Notes: generated from the sequence alone by a model not told the origin. DNA of 64,000 nt from Bacillota bacterium (GCA_015059195.1 SVAW01000001.1:1-64000), one strand, 5' to 3'. Positions 39,225 to 49,843 are shown, numbered from the stretch's first letter. Program-made: numbers and translations.

Positions 39225-40919
39225 ATGCTAGTGAAGAATATCTTTAAAGGCATTTTGTTTTTTCTAGCCGCATTTATATGTGCTTATGGTCTTTTTTCGG
39301 TTTTAAAAGATGATGAAGCAACAGATGAATATAAAGACGCGTATATTAAAAGCGATGAAGTTACTGCAAAGGCTTATAGTCTAGATTTTTCTACTTCCAT
39401 AGAAATTGTGCGCGGGACTAAGGTTACAACAACATATGAAAAAGTTTCTATTGAGGACACCAATTTAAAGTATTATGAAATAAATTATCAAAATAATGTT
39501 TATTTGATTTTACCGGAATATATAACAAAAGAGGAAAATGATGTTGTTGGAGAAACAAAAGCGTTTGTTAGGACACCAGTATCTGTTTATGAAGATAGTA
39601 ACTCCTCACATTTAATATCATTTATACCTAAAGGTAGTGAAGTAGAAATATTAGGATATGATTATCTAAATGATGATGGAACTGTTAATAAATATAAAGT
39701 AAGATATAATGGGATAGATGGATATATTTATGAAAAATATACTGTAAATATACTAGACGAAGCGATAAAAAATTATGATCATAATGGAAGCTATGAAGTA
39801 CATGTTGCACGTAAAAACCCATATGGTGGTGGTTCTGCAGCCAATCTAGATTATTTCCCTGTTGAAAAATCAACATTTGAAAACAATGTTATGCCGGATG
39901 AGGTTAAAAGTCTATATTTAAATTCTTCAGCAATTAAAAATGTTGATGAATATATAGAATTAGCCAAAAATGCTGGTATTAATGCTTTTGTGGTGGATAT
40001 CAAAGATAATACTGCACCAGCCTATAAATCAGAGGTTATGAAAAAGTATTCTCCTACAAATTATACAAAAGCATTCTGGACTGTAGAAACTTATAGAACC
40101 ACAATACAGAAATTAAAAGATAATGGATTTTATGTAATAGGTCGAATTACAACATTTAAGGATAATTATTATGCCAAAGATCATCCGGAAGATACCATTA
40201 TGGATAATAGAACAAATTCTTCGTTTTTACATAATGGTTCTTATTGGCCAAGTGCTTATAGTAGAGATGTATGGGAATTTAATGTAGAGCTTGCCAAAGA
40301 AGCGGTTACTTTAATGGGGTTTAATGAGATACAATTTGATTATGTTCGCTTTCCGGATCGTACTTCAGATGTAGAGGAGTACCTAAATTATCAAAACCAA
40401 TATGGAGAAGAAAAGGCACAAGCTATTCAAAATTTCTTGTTTTATGCTTGTGATGAAATCCATTCAGTTGGGGCTTACGTTTCTGCTGATGTATTTGGAG
40501 AATCAGCCCATGACTATGTTGCAGGATATGGTCAGTATTGGGGAGCCATATCTAATGTAGTCGATGTTATTAGCGGGATGCCATATCCGGAATTATTTAA
40601 TAAATATGAGTATGGATTTAGTAAACCTGTATGGACAGTTCCTTATGAATTACTTTACCATTGGGGAAGTAAGTATGTTATGAAACAACAGTCTTTAGTC
40701 CCAACTCCCGCTATAGTAAGAACTTGGATTCAAGCTTATGATATTACGTGGAGAGATCCTAACACTAGTTATGACGCAGCTAAGGTTGAAGCCCAAATTC
40801 AAGGTTTATATGATGCAGGACTAACTGGTGGGTTTATTACTTGGAACTCAGTATCAAGTTTAAGTAAATATGAACAATTATCCCCAGCATTTAGTAAAAA
40901 TTATTTAGGAAGTGATTAG
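39225..40919 (+). CDS. Putative glycoside hydrolase (DUF4015-like) with SH3-like domain
   Basis: INAFVVDIKDNTAPAYKSE, GFNEIQFDYVRFPD, VSADVFGES, QAYDITWRDPNTSYDAAKVEAQIQGLYDAGLTGGFITWNS. Confidence 0.85.
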   Translation: MLVKNIFKGILFFLAAFICAYGLFSVLKDDEATDEYKDAYIKSDEVTAKAYSLDFSTSIEIVRGTKVTTTYEKVSIEDTNLKYYEINYQNNVYLILPEYITKEENDVVGETKAFVRTPVSVYEDSNSSHLISFIPKGSEVEILGYDYLNDDGTVNKYKVRYNGIDGYIYEKYTVNILDEAIKNYDHNGSYEVHVARKNPYGGGSAANLDYFPVEKSTFENNVMPDEVKSLYLNSSAIKNVDEYIELAKNAGINAFVVDIKDNTAPAYKSEVMKKYSPTNYTKAFWTVETYRTTIQKLKDNGFYVIGRITTFKDNYYAKDHPEDTIMDNRTNSSFLHNGSYWPSAYSRDVWEFNVELAKEAVTLMGFNEIQFDYVRFPDRTSDVEEYLNYQNQYGEEKAQAIQNFLFYACDEIHSVGAYVSADVFGESAHDYVAGYGQYWGAISNVVDVISGMPYPELFNKYEYGFSKPVWTVPYELLYHWGSKYVMKQQSLVPTPAIVRTWIQAYDITWRDPNTSYDAAKVEAQIQGLYDAGLTGGFITWNSVSSLSKYEQLSPAFSKNYLGSD

Positions 40920-41204
40920 ATGAAAAATAAGAAATATATTTTTAATGATAATAACTATGAATTAATAAAAGATTATAAAGATGGATTTGATAAAGAAACT
41001 GTTGAGAGTTTGATGACTGATTACTTTGATAATTATGATTATGTTGTTGGGGATTGGTCGTATGGAAAACTTAGATTAAAAGGATTTTGTGATAAAGAAA
41101 ATAAAATGAATAATAAAATCAACAATATAAATAGTCTTGATATATATATTAAAGAAAACTGTGCCTATGACTGTAGATATTTTGTTCTAAAAAAATCAGA
41201 ATAA
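40920..41204 (+). CDS. YutD-like (DUF1027) protein
   Basis: YELIKDYKDGFDKETVESL...YDYVVGDWSYGKLRLKGF; next to yunB. Confidence 0.75.
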   Translation: MKNKKYIFNDNNYELIKDYKDGFDKETVESLMTDYFDNYDYVVGDWSYGKLRLKGFCDKENKMNNKINNINSLDIYIKENCAYDCRYFVLKKSE

Positions 41205-41206
41205 GT

Positions 41207-41245
41207 TTATATTGAAACTTCTAAGTAAGCCTTAGAAGTTTTCTT
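41207..41245 (+). terminator. Intrinsic terminator
   Basis: AAACTTCTAAGtaagcCTTAGAAGTTTTCTTT. Confidence 0.6.
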
Positions 41246-41313
41246 TATAGCAAAATTATCCATTTAAAAATTCATAAAAAAATGTTATAATATTGGTAAT
41301 ATGGAGGATCGAT

Positions 41314-42415
41314 ATGGAATTAAACGAATTATTAAACACTTATAAAGATTTTCTAGAAAAGATTACAGAATTTTGGGGGTTACTTTGACCCTGAAGATAA
41401 GGCCAAACGAATTATAGAATTAGAAGATTTAATGAAAAGTCCAAACTTTTGGGGTGATAAGCGTTCTAGTGAAAGTATTATAAGCGAATTAAATTTGCTT
41501 AGAAAAACACTCGAAAAAACAGAAAATTTGAAAAACAAAATTTATGACAATGTGTTAATGTGTGATGAATTAAAATATAATATGGATTTAGAGATTAAGG
41601 GGCTACTAGAGGAAGAGATTCCCACAATAAAAACACAAATAGATTCTTTAGAAATAGAATTGTTATTAGATGGTCCTTATGATTCTGAGAATGCTATTGT
41701 AGAAATTCACTCTGGGGCGGGAGGAACTGAGGCTTGCGATTGGGCTAATATGCTGTTTCGCATGTATTCTAGATGGTGTGAGAATCATGAATATAAAATT
41801 GAAATCATAGATTCGCAAGAAGGAGAAGAAGTGGGTATTAAAAGTTTAACAATGTTTGTTAAAGGAATTAATGCGTATGGATATCTAAAATGCGAAAAAG
41901 GGGTACATCGTTTAATTAGAATTTCACCCTTTGATTCAAATTCTAGAAGACATACATCATTTGCTTCCGTAGAGGTAACTCCATTAATAGAATCTAGTTC
42001 TATTGAAGTAGAAATAAATCCAAATGATATTCGAGTAGATGTTTACCGTAGTAGTGGCTGTGGTGGGCAGGGTGTAAATACAACAGATAGTGCTGTTAGA
42101 ATTACACATTTGCCAACCAAAATAGTAGTGACTTGTCAAAATGAAAGAAGTCAAATACAAAATAAAGAGAAAGCTATGGAAGTTTTAAAAAGTAAGCTGT
42201 ATCAACTAGAGTTAGAAAAAAGAAATAGTGAAATTAAAGAGTTAAAGGGAAGTCAAATGGATATTAATTTTGGCTCACAAATTAGAAGTTATATTATGTG
42301 TCCATATTCCTTAGTTAAAGATCATCGAACCAATCAAGAAACAAGCAATGTTGACAAGGTATTAGATGGAGACTTAGATATATTTATTAATGCTAGTTTA
42401 AAGGATGTGAAGTAA
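41314..42415 (+). CDS. prfB: Peptide chain release factor 2, expressed by programmed +1 frameshift
   Basis: ORF1 MELNELLNTYKDFLEKITEFWGLL ends at CTT TGA C (TGA 41386-41388) after internal SD-like GGGGG; +1 frame reads DPEDKAKRIIELEDLMKSPNFWGD...; GGQGVNTTDSAVRITH. Confidence 0.96.
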
Positions 42416-42416
42416 A

Positions 42417-43295
42417 ATGTTTTTTAAAAAGAAAACAGATGATAGTGTAATATTAAAAACAATATATCAAAAAGATAGATTACTTCGTTATAGTGAGTTT
42501 GTATTAGGTTTGCTGCTTGTGGCCCTGGCTTTTAATATATTTCTTTTACCTAATGACATTGTATATGGGGTAAGTGGACTAGGTGTAATATTCTATAGAA
42601 CTATTGGGATTGATCCTTCGCTAGTTATTTTAATAGGCTCAGTGTTATTGTTAATTTTGAGTTTTATACTTCTAGGTGTAGAAAAAACAAAAAATTCAAT
42701 TATAGGCTCTTTATTGTACCCAGTATTTGTAAAATTAACTTCCGGAGTAATAGGAATGGTTAATTTAGGTTCTACTGAAACAGTTGTGATAGTACTATTT
42801 GGAGCAGTTATTTCAGGACTAGGGTTAGGTCTAATATTTAAGGCTGGATTTACCACTGGAGGGACTGACATATTAAACCAAATAGTTTCTAAATACTTTA
42901 AAATGTCTATTGGAAGTGCGATGTTCTTTACCGATGGCTTAATTATTGCAATAAGTTTATTTGTATTTGGTTGGCAAAAGTTCATATATTCTATTATCTC
43001 AATTTACGTAATTAGTGTGATGACTGATAAAGTGATTTTAGGAATTTCTAAGTCCAAGACCTTCTATATAATTACTGAACATGAAACAAGTGTTAAAAAT
43101 TTTATATTAAATCATTTATCTCACGGCGTAACAGTTTTAGAAGGCAGGGGAGGATATACAGGCAATAATCAAAAAATTATTATGTGTATAATTCCAACTA
43201 AAGAATATTTTTTAGCTAAGGAAGCAATTCATGAAATTGATCCAAATGCATTTTTCCTTGTAACAGATGCTTACGAAGTATCTGGGGGAGAATAG
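42417..43295 (+). CDS. YitT family membrane protein
   Basis: Multi-TM, FLLPNDIVYGVSGLGVI, FKAGFTTGGTDIL, C-terminal DUF2179-like region. Confidence 0.88.
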   Translation: MFFKKKTDDSVILKTIYQKDRLLRYSEFVLGLLLVALAFNIFLLPNDIVYGVSGLGVIFYRTIGIDPSLVILIGSVLLLILSFILLGVEKTKNSIIGSLLYPVFVKLTSGVIGMVNLGSTETVVIVLFGAVISGLGLGLIFKAGFTTGGTDILNQIVSKYFKMSIGSAMFFTDGLIIAISLFVFGWQKFIYSIISIYVISVMTDKVILGISKSKTFYIITEHETSVKNFILNHLSHGVTVLEGRGGYTGNNQKIIMCIIPTKEYFLAKEAIHEIDPNAFFLVTDAYEVSGGE

Positions 43296-43309
43296 AAAGA
43301 GGTGTGGCT

Positions 43310-44005
43310 ATGGATTTTATTAGATTAAGAGGAGTTAGTAAAACATACAAAACAGGAGTAACCGCGGTTTATGATTTAGATTTAACAATCGAAAAAGGTG
43401 AGTTTGTATTCATCATAGGGGCCACAGGTTGCGGAAAAAGTACTTTAATAAAAATGCTTTATCGTGAAGAAAAAGCTGATAAAGGACAGATTATTGTTGG
43501 TGGAATAGACGTTAATAAATTACGTAACGGTAAGGTTTATAAATTAAGAAGAAAATTGGGTGTAGTTTTTCAAGACTATAAGCTATTACCTAAACTTACT
43601 GTTTATGAAAATGTCGCTTTCGCATTAGAAATTTTTGGACTTTCTAAAGAAGAAATTCATCCTAAAGTAATTAAAGCTTTAGAGTTGGTTGGCCTGAAAT
43701 CTAAAGCAAAAAGTTTCCCAAGTCAACTATCTGGTGGAGAACAACAACGTGTAGCTATCGCTAGGGCAATAATCAATGGACCTAAGTTATTGATTTGTGA
43801 TGAACCTACTGGGAACTTAGATGAAGCGACTAGTATGGAGATTATGAAAGTGCTAGATGAAATAAATAAGCTAGGGACAACTATTATAATGGTTACCCAT
43901 GATACTAAGATTGTTGATAAGATGAAAAAACGAGTAATCCTACTAGATTCAGGTAGAGTGTTAAAAGATTATAAGGAGGGAACATATAAGCATGAAGACG
44001 TTTAG
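43310..44005 (+). CDS. ftsE: Cell division ATP-binding protein FtsE
   Basis: GATGCGKSTLIKMLYREE, LSGGEQQRVAIARAI, followed by ftsX. Confidence 0.95.
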   Translation: MDFIRLRGVSKTYKTGVTAVYDLDLTIEKGEFVFIIGATGCGKSTLIKMLYREEKADKGQIIVGGIDVNKLRNGKVYKLRRKLGVVFQDYKLLPKLTVYENVAFALEIFGLSKEEIHPKVIKALELVGLKSKAKSFPSQLSGGEQQRVAIARAIINGPKLLICDEPTGNLDEATSMEIMKVLDEINKLGTTIIMVTHDTKIVDKMKKRVILLDSGRVLKDYKEGTYKHEDV

Positions 44006-44891
44006 AATATTATATAGAAATATCAGAGATTCGTTTAAAAGTGTATTTAGAAACTTCTCCTTATCGATTGCGTCTATTTCTTGTATTACAATTACATTAA
44101 TAGTAGTGGCAATTGCGATTATACTTTCAGATAACGTTAATAATTTTGCAACTTTAGTAGAAAAAGATGTAACGATAGTGGCTTTTATCGATAGTGCAGC
44201 AACAGATACTGATTTAAATAACATAGAAAATAACATAAAAGCATTGAATAATATTGCAAGTGTTACATTCGAATCAAAAATGGACATTATGCAAGATATG
44301 ATGGATTCATCTGAAGTATTTGATAATATCATGTCTGGATGGACGGAAGAAGACACTCCAATTCAAGATACATTCTTAGTTAAAGTAAATGATATCGAAG
44401 ATATTAGTGATACAGCTAGTGAAATTGGGAATATGGAATTTGTAACTTCTGTAAAATACGGAGAAGGAATGGTAGAACAACTAATTTCTGTATTTGATAT
44501 TGTAAGAAAAATTAGTTTAATTGTAGTTGCTGCCCTTATCATTGTGACTGCATTCTTAATTTCTAATACAATTAAGATTACTATTTTTTCAAGAAAAAGA
44601 GAAATTTCAATTATGCGTTTAGTAGGTGCTTCAAACATCAATATTAAAATACCGTTTATTTTAGAAGGATTGTTATTAGGTATTTTAGGGGCAATTATTC
44701 CAATAATTTTAACTACGTTTGGTTATGTTGCGCTATACAAACATTTTGATGGACAACTATTCTCACCATTTATTAGATTAGTAACTCCAGAACCATTTAT
44801 TTATGTAGTATCTGGAATACTATTAGTAATTGGTATGGTTGTTGGAATGTTTGGAAGTTGGAGAGCAGTAAAAAAACATCTTAAAGTATAA
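43992..44891 (+). CDS. ftsX: Cell division protein FtsX
   Basis: Four-TM permease, FSRKREISIMRLVGASN. Confidence 0.94.
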   Translation: MKTFRILYRNIRDSFKSVFRNFSLSIASISCITITLIVVAIAIILSDNVNNFATLVEKDVTIVAFIDSAATDTDLNNIENNIKALNNIASVTFESKMDIMQDMMDSSEVFDNIMSGWTEEDTPIQDTFLVKVNDIEDISDTASEIGNMEFVTSVKYGEGMVEQLISVFDIVRKISLIVVAALIIVTAFLISNTIKITIFSRKREISIMRLVGASNINIKIPFILEGLLLGILGAIIPIILTTFGYVALYKHFDGQLFSPFIRLVTPEPFIYVVSGILLVIGMVVGMFGSWRAVKKHLKV

Positions 44892-44907
44892 TACTTCAAT
44901 TCATAAC

Positions 44908-44940
44908 AATTAAGACACATAAAAATGTGTCTTTTTTCAT
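44908..44940 (+). terminator. Intrinsic terminator after ftsX
   Basis: AAGACACATaaaaATGTGTCTTTTTT. Confidence 0.75.
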
Positions 44941-44952
44941 ATCCTTAATTGG

Positions 44953-45747
44953 GTGATAAGTGTGAAATTTGATATAGGGGATTTAGTTACTAGGAAATCA
45001 TATAACCATGATTTAGTATTTATAGTCACTGACATAATTGATGGGACATATTATTTGAAAGGCAGCAATGTAAGATTATATGCGGATAGTCCAGAAGAAG
45101 ATTTAGATGAGTATTTAGATGATGAACCAGATGCAGACGAAGAAAAGTTTATGGAAAGAATTAAACCCAAAAATGATTTAAATCGAACAGATTACTTTTA
45201 TTTGCCCGGGAAAATTTTACACATCGATGGTGATAAGGATTATTTAAATAAGTGTTTAAAATATTATGATGAAGCCAATATTTGGGCTATGGGTATATGT
45301 GAGAAGGAAGAAAATATCGCTATGTATATTAAAGAGTGGCTACAAGAGTATAGGCCTAATATTGTTATTATTACTGGACATGACGCTTATTATAAACGAA
45401 TGGGCGAAAAGAATGATTTGAGTTCGTATAAAAATAGCAGTAGTTTCGTAGAAGCTGTAAGAGAGGCTAGGAAGTATGAACAAAGTCATGATAAATTAAT
45501 TGTTATCGCGGGTGCTTGTCAATCGGACTATGAAGAATTAATTAAAGCTGGGGCCAATTTTGCCTCTAGTCCTAAAAGAATTAATATTCATGCGCTAGAT
45601 CCTGCAATAATCGCAACTAAAATGAGCCTATCAGATATAAATAAAGATATAGATTTGAAAAAAATTTTAGAGCAAACAAAATATGGTAGTAATGGTATTG
45701 GTGGAATTATAACAAAGGGAACGATGTATATTGGTTATCCAAGATAG
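44953..45747 (+). CDS. yabG: Sporulation peptidase YabG
   Basis: FDIGDLVTRKSYNHDLVFIV; LPGKILHIDGDKDYLNKCL; GHDAYYK; AGACQSDYEELIKAGANFASSPKRINIHALDP. Confidence 0.95.
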   Translation: MISVKFDIGDLVTRKSYNHDLVFIVTDIIDGTYYLKGSNVRLYADSPEEDLDEYLDDEPDADEEKFMERIKPKNDLNRTDYFYLPGKILHIDGDKDYLNKCLKYYDEANIWAMGICEKEENIAMYIKEWLQEYRPNIVIITGHDAYYKRMGEKNDLSSYKNSSSFVEAVREARKYEQSHDKLIVIAGACQSDYEELIKAGANFASSPKRINIHALDPAIIATKMSLSDINKDIDLKKILEQTKYGSNGIGGIITKGTMYIGYPR

Positions 45748-45755
45748 GGGGCATT

Positions 45756-45971
45756 ATGACTAGAGCGCAGGTTAAAAAACAACTTTATGATTATTTAGGA
45801 GAAAGTGTTACTATCAGATATAATTTAGGTCGGAATAAGTACGAACAATATCGAGTTAAAATTAAAGAATTATATAACAATATTTTTTTAGTACAAACAG
45901 ATATAGATAATCAAGTTAAATCGTTTTCATATACGGATGTAATTACTAAGACTATAAGAATAAAATTTTAA
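45756..45971 (+). CDS. veg: Veg protein
   Basis: Small beta-barrel-like protein, KIKELYNNIFLVQTDIDNQVKSFSYTDVITKTI; yabG-veg order. Confidence 0.88.
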   Translation: MTRAQVKKQLYDYLGESVTIRYNLGRNKYEQYRVKIKELYNNIFLVQTDIDNQVKSFSYTDVITKTIRIKF

Positions 45972-46045
45972 TAAAATTATTGCAAAAAAGCTATAAATAA
46001 TATATACTTAAATTATAAGATGGTAGACCGAAGGGAGAGGATTTC

Positions 46046-46303
46046 ATGAAAATAACATCTGTAAATGTAAGAAAGGTAGAGAAAGAAGATTCTAACTTAA
46101 GAGCTTTTGTAAATATTACAATTGATGATGCATTAGCTGTTAAAGATTTAAGAATCATTGACGGAAATAATGGATTGTTTGTTGCAATGCCAAGCCGTAA
46201 AAATAAAGATGGTGAATACCGTGATATCGTTCATCCAATCAATCAAGAAGTTCGTGATATGATGGAAGAAGAAATCATTAAAGCATATAACGAAGCAGAA
46301 TAA
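46046..46303 (+). CDS. spoVG: SpoVG family regulator
   Basis: MKITSVNVRKVEKEDSNLRAFVNITIDDALAVKDLRII...FVAMPSRKNKDGEYRDIVHPI. Confidence 0.96.
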   Translation: MKITSVNVRKVEKEDSNLRAFVNITIDDALAVKDLRIIDGNNGLFVAMPSRKNKDGEYRDIVHPINQEVRDMMEEEIIKAYNEAE

Positions 46304-46333
46304 TTGATGTAGTATGCGAATTAATCAAAAAGA

Positions 46334-46364
46334 TATATTCTTTGGAATATATCTTTTTTTAATT
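46334..46364 (+). terminator. Intrinsic terminator after spoVG
   Basis: AAAGATATATTCtttGGAATATATCTTTTTTT. Confidence 0.75.
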
Positions 46365-46388
46365 CATATTATGTACTAGGAGGCATAT

Positions 46389-46676
46389 ATGGACAAGGAT
46401 TTAATAACAAATTATAATCATACAATTACAATAAATGAAAGAAAAAATATCAATATTAGTGGAGTAAAGAAGATTGATAGTTTTGATAATGAAGAATTCT
46501 TACTAGAAACCACGATGGGTTATATAATTATTAAGGGGGAGACTTTAGAAATAATTAAATTAGATACATATCAAGGAAATGTGGCGATAAAAGGCAAAGT
46601 AAATAGTTTAGTATATATGGAAAATTTAGGGAAAAAAGAAAAAGAAGAGGGAATCTTTAGCAAGTTATTTAAATAA
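46389..46676 (+). CDS. yabP: Sporulation protein YabP
   Basis: HTITINERKNINISGVKKIDSFDNEEFLLETTMGYIIIKGETLEIIKLD. Confidence 0.9.
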   Translation: MDKDLITNYNHTITINERKNINISGVKKIDSFDNEEFLLETTMGYIIIKGETLEIIKLDTYQGNVAIKGKVNSLVYMENLGKKEKEEGIFSKLFK

Positions 46677-46960
46677 TGAATATAAAGCTCCAATTACTTA
46701 CATTAATGGTTTCTTTTATTTATGGAATATTCTTTTCTTTTTTTCTTAGTTTAAATTATAAGTTTATTTATAGTGATAAAAAAATTTTTAAAATTATAAT
46801 CAGTTTATTAATTGTTATAGTAAGCGTTTTACTATATTTTATAATTTTAAAAATGATAAATAATGGTATTTTTCATATGTATGAAATATTTTTTATAATT
46901 TTAGGTTTTATTATCGAAAATTGGATTAGTGGTATTATTGCGAAAAAAACTCATAAATGA
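46676..46960 (+). CDS. yabQ: YabQ-like spore cortex membrane protein
   Basis: Small multi-TM protein between yabP and divIC. Confidence 0.75.
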   Translation: MNIKLQLLTLMVSFIYGIFFSFFLSLNYKFIYSDKKIFKIIISLLIVIVSVLLYFIILKMINNGIFHMYEIFFIILGFIIENWISGIIAKKTHK

Positions 46961-46988
46961 TATAATTAAAAAATAGGAGAGTGATTGT

Positions 46989-47402
46989 ATGGCTAAGAAA
47001 GTACCTAAAGCGTCTAAACGAAGATTAGTTGTATTTGGCCCAATTGCTCTAGGAGTAATTTTATATTTTTTATTTACTATAGGAATGTATGGATATAGAC
47101 TAATTTCTCTATCAAGACAGGAAGTTAATTTAAAAGAAAAACTGATTGCGCTGCAAGCAGAAGAACAAGATTTGAAAATTGAAATTCAAAAATTAAAAGA
47201 TCCTGATTATCTAGCAAGGTATGCTCGCGAAAATTATCTTTATTCTAAAGATGGTGAGTATATTATTAAGATAGAAAAACCAAAGGCAGAGGTAGATGAT
47301 GAAGCTAATTATGATAAATATTATGAATACATTATCTATGGGGCAGGAATAATAATTACGTTAGTATTTATATACATTATAATTAGAGCAAGAAAAAAAT
47401 AA
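46989..47402 (+). CDS. divIC: Septum formation initiator family (DivIC/FtsB-like)
   Basis: TM plus coiled coil EKLIALQAEEQDLKIEIQKLKDPDYLARYARENYLYSKDGEYIIKI. Confidence 0.88.
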   Translation: MAKKVPKASKRRLVVFGPIALGVILYFLFTIGMYGYRLISLSRQEVNLKEKLIALQAEEQDLKIEIQKLKDPDYLARYARENYLYSKDGEYIIKIEKPKAEVDDEANYDKYYEYIIYGAGIIITLVFIYIIIRARKK

Positions 47403-47873
47403 TACTAATTTTGAGATTCCTTTTTCTTTATTGAACACCAATTCCAATTTAAACTAAATCCACAAAATTATGATATTTTTAATAATAAACAACTTAATAA
47501 AATATAAAAAAAGATGTATATATCTTAATAAAAATCAGTGTTCAAACCACATTATCTGATGAGTGGTTATATAAACTGTCAGTGCGCAGGACATTTGTTG
47601 GGTAATTTGGATTTAATACTAATATAAATGAATCTGTTTCAACTTACCTAATTTAAATTTATATATAATGTTTGCTACATTATCGTCATAAGTATATAAT
47701 ACAAATTCTTTTGTCTCTAATTCTCATAAATTGCACCTTCTCATTTGTTGAATAAGGTGTATTTTGATGCCTAAAAATCGAGTTTTCTACAATGCGTCGG
47801 TTATTATTAAACTAATAATCTTATTGCAAAAAAAAATATAGTTTGTTATACTAAAAGTAGAGGAGGAAAATAA

Positions 47874-48716
47874 ATGATTGTTTTAAGTAATTTTAGTGCT
47901 GCGAGAGCAATTTTAGCAAAAGAATGTGCGGCATATTTAGGATTAACAGAAATACCCGCTACCTTATATGAGTTTGGAGTTAATGTTTCAGAACTTCCTC
48001 AAGACACTAATGGTGAAATTTCTGCTAGTATCAATGAAAGTAGTTTATTAAGTATGGGACTAGTTTATTCATATAATGGAACTTTAACCTTTATTAATAC
48101 GAATGGACACACAATGATAATGCCTGATTGTGAAATTATTAAAGAGGAATTAAGAAAATGCGGTTATTTAATATGTGAGCGTGGAGAGTCTGTCCCTGAG
48201 AAAATAAATGCTGATGAATATTCTATTGAATTAGATGAATTTAGAAAAAAATATACTCTGTCCGCAGAATTAGCACAAAAAGTATATAAACAAGAACGAG
48301 GAACTTCGCCAATAAGATATGACGAAAGTTTTGCTTATGATGTATTCTCAATGGATTATTATCGTGGGGGGATTTTGAGTTGTGATCAAACTGTAGAAAT
48401 AGCTAAGCGTTTTGATTTAAAAAGTAGAACAACTAGAATAATCCTATCTTTCTACCATGGTATGCCAAGTTTAACGCATCCAGGAGAAGGGGTTCGTACT
48501 TTAGAAGACTATCTTTTACACGGTATGGATCACGATGCTTTATCTGATAGGAAATATTATTCTGAAAATGGGTTGTTTAAAATTTTTTCCAAATTACAAT
48601 TGGACTATCAACAAGCGCTAGAAAGAGCAAAAATGATGTCAACTTATCAAACGCAACATGGCTTAGATGCAACTGGGGATCTTACAGATGAAGTTGATAA
48701 GATCGTAAAACCTTAA
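47874..48716 (+). CDS. Hypothetical protein, 280 aa
   Basis: aggagg RBS, long open frame; family not recognised. Confidence 0.65.
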   Translation: MIVLSNFSAARAILAKECAAYLGLTEIPATLYEFGVNVSELPQDTNGEISASINESSLLSMGLVYSYNGTLTFINTNGHTMIMPDCEIIKEELRKCGYLICERGESVPEKINADEYSIELDEFRKKYTLSAELAQKVYKQERGTSPIRYDESFAYDVFSMDYYRGGILSCDQTVEIAKRFDLKSRTTRIILSFYHGMPSLTHPGEGVRTLEDYLLHGMDHDALSDRKYYSENGLFKIFSKLQLDYQQALERAKMMSTYQTQHGLDATGDLTDEVDKIVKP

Positions 48717-48756
48717 AATTATTCCGTTTATGGGATTATTTTCTAAATTTAAATAA

Positions 48757-48795
48757 AAAATAAGCTTATCAATGTTGATAAGCTTATTTTTATAG
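48757..48795. terminator. Bidirectional intrinsic terminator
   Basis: AATAAGCTTATCAAtgTTGATAAGCTTATTTTTAT. Confidence 0.75.
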
Positions 48796-49335
48796 TTTAA
48801 AATCATTAGTTATAGTATCTTCAGTATTCTTTCCATCATAATATGTTCTAAATTTATATCCAAATATTTTTGCAATAATATTAGTTGGAAATGATCTTGC
48901 TAATTTATTGTAATCGGTAATAATATCGTTATAGTATTTTCTGAATGCTTCAATTTCTGCTTCAGATTCATGTAAAGCAACATCAATCTTAATAAAACTA
49001 TTACATGTTTTTAATTCTTCGTGTTCTTCTTTATAAGTTTCAAATTCATTTATCGCGTCATATAGTTGTCTGTCTAGTTCGAAGTTAGTTAATTTACTGG
49101 AACGGAGTTTTTTAATTACTCCAAGTACATCGCCTTTAATTTTACAATTAGATTTAATTACACCGATAGATTTATTTAATAAATCAAATCTTTTTCTAAG
49201 TGTAGCGTCGATATTAGCTTCAGATTCGTTAATTCTAATAATATAATCTTGAAAACGATTATAAGTACTAACACATCCGATTAGTAATAGACATACTGCT
49301 ATAAATGATATTAGTGTAAACATAAAAATTGTCAT
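48790..49335 (-). CDS. LemA family protein
   Basis: N-terminal TM, YNRFQDYIIRINESEANIDATLRKRFDLL. Confidence 0.8.
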   Translation of the reverse strand: MTIFMFTLISFIAVCLLLIGCVSTYNRFQDYIIRINESEANIDATLRKRFDLLNKSIGVIKSNCKIKGDVLGVIKKLRSSKLTNFELDRQLYDAINEFETYKEEHEELKTCNSFIKIDVALHESEAEIEAFRKYYNDIITDYNKLARSFPTNIIAKIFGYKFRTYYDGKNTEDTITNDFKL

Positions 49336-49377
49336 ACTATCACCTATTTACAATTATAGCAAACGAAATTTTAAAAA

Positions 49378-49749
49378 TCAATTGTTTGGATAAAATTCTG
49401 GATTATAATTAATCTTTTCATCAAAAGAAATATAATCTACATAAATCATTAAAAGTAGTTGCCATTTTCCTGTTGCAGGATCACTTAGAATTATATGATC
49501 TCGTCCAGATTGTTCAATAATTCCATCGAATTCTAAATCTCTCCAAGCGTTGGAATCTGGAAAAGTCATATGGACACGTACCTTTTTTCCTCTATTAAGT
49601 CTTAAAATATTTTCAATATAAGATTGTTCCATTGGAAGCTCAGTATCACCCATATAATTTTGCGCGTTTTGTTGATTAGGTGTAGGCATATTTCCATTAT
49701 ATATTGGAGTGCCAGGAAAAGTCTGTTTGTTAAAATAACTATTGTTCAT
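49378..49749 (-). CDS. gerQ: Spore coat protein GerQ
   Basis: EQSYIENILRLNRGKKVRVHMTFPDS..WRDLEFDGIIEQSGRDHIILSDPATGKWQLLLMIYVDYI. Confidence 0.93.
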   Translation of the reverse strand: MNNSYFNKQTFPGTPIYNGNMPTPNQQNAQNYMGDTELPMEQSYIENILRLNRGKKVRVHMTFPDSNAWRDLEFDGIIEQSGRDHIILSDPATGKWQLLLMIYVDYISFDEKINYNPEFYPNN

Positions 49750-49843
49750 AAAATCATCCTTTCTATAAAAATATATTATATTTGTATATGTTTATGACTT
49801 TTCAACAGCAATAATTAATGTTAAAATAAAATTAGGTGATAAG

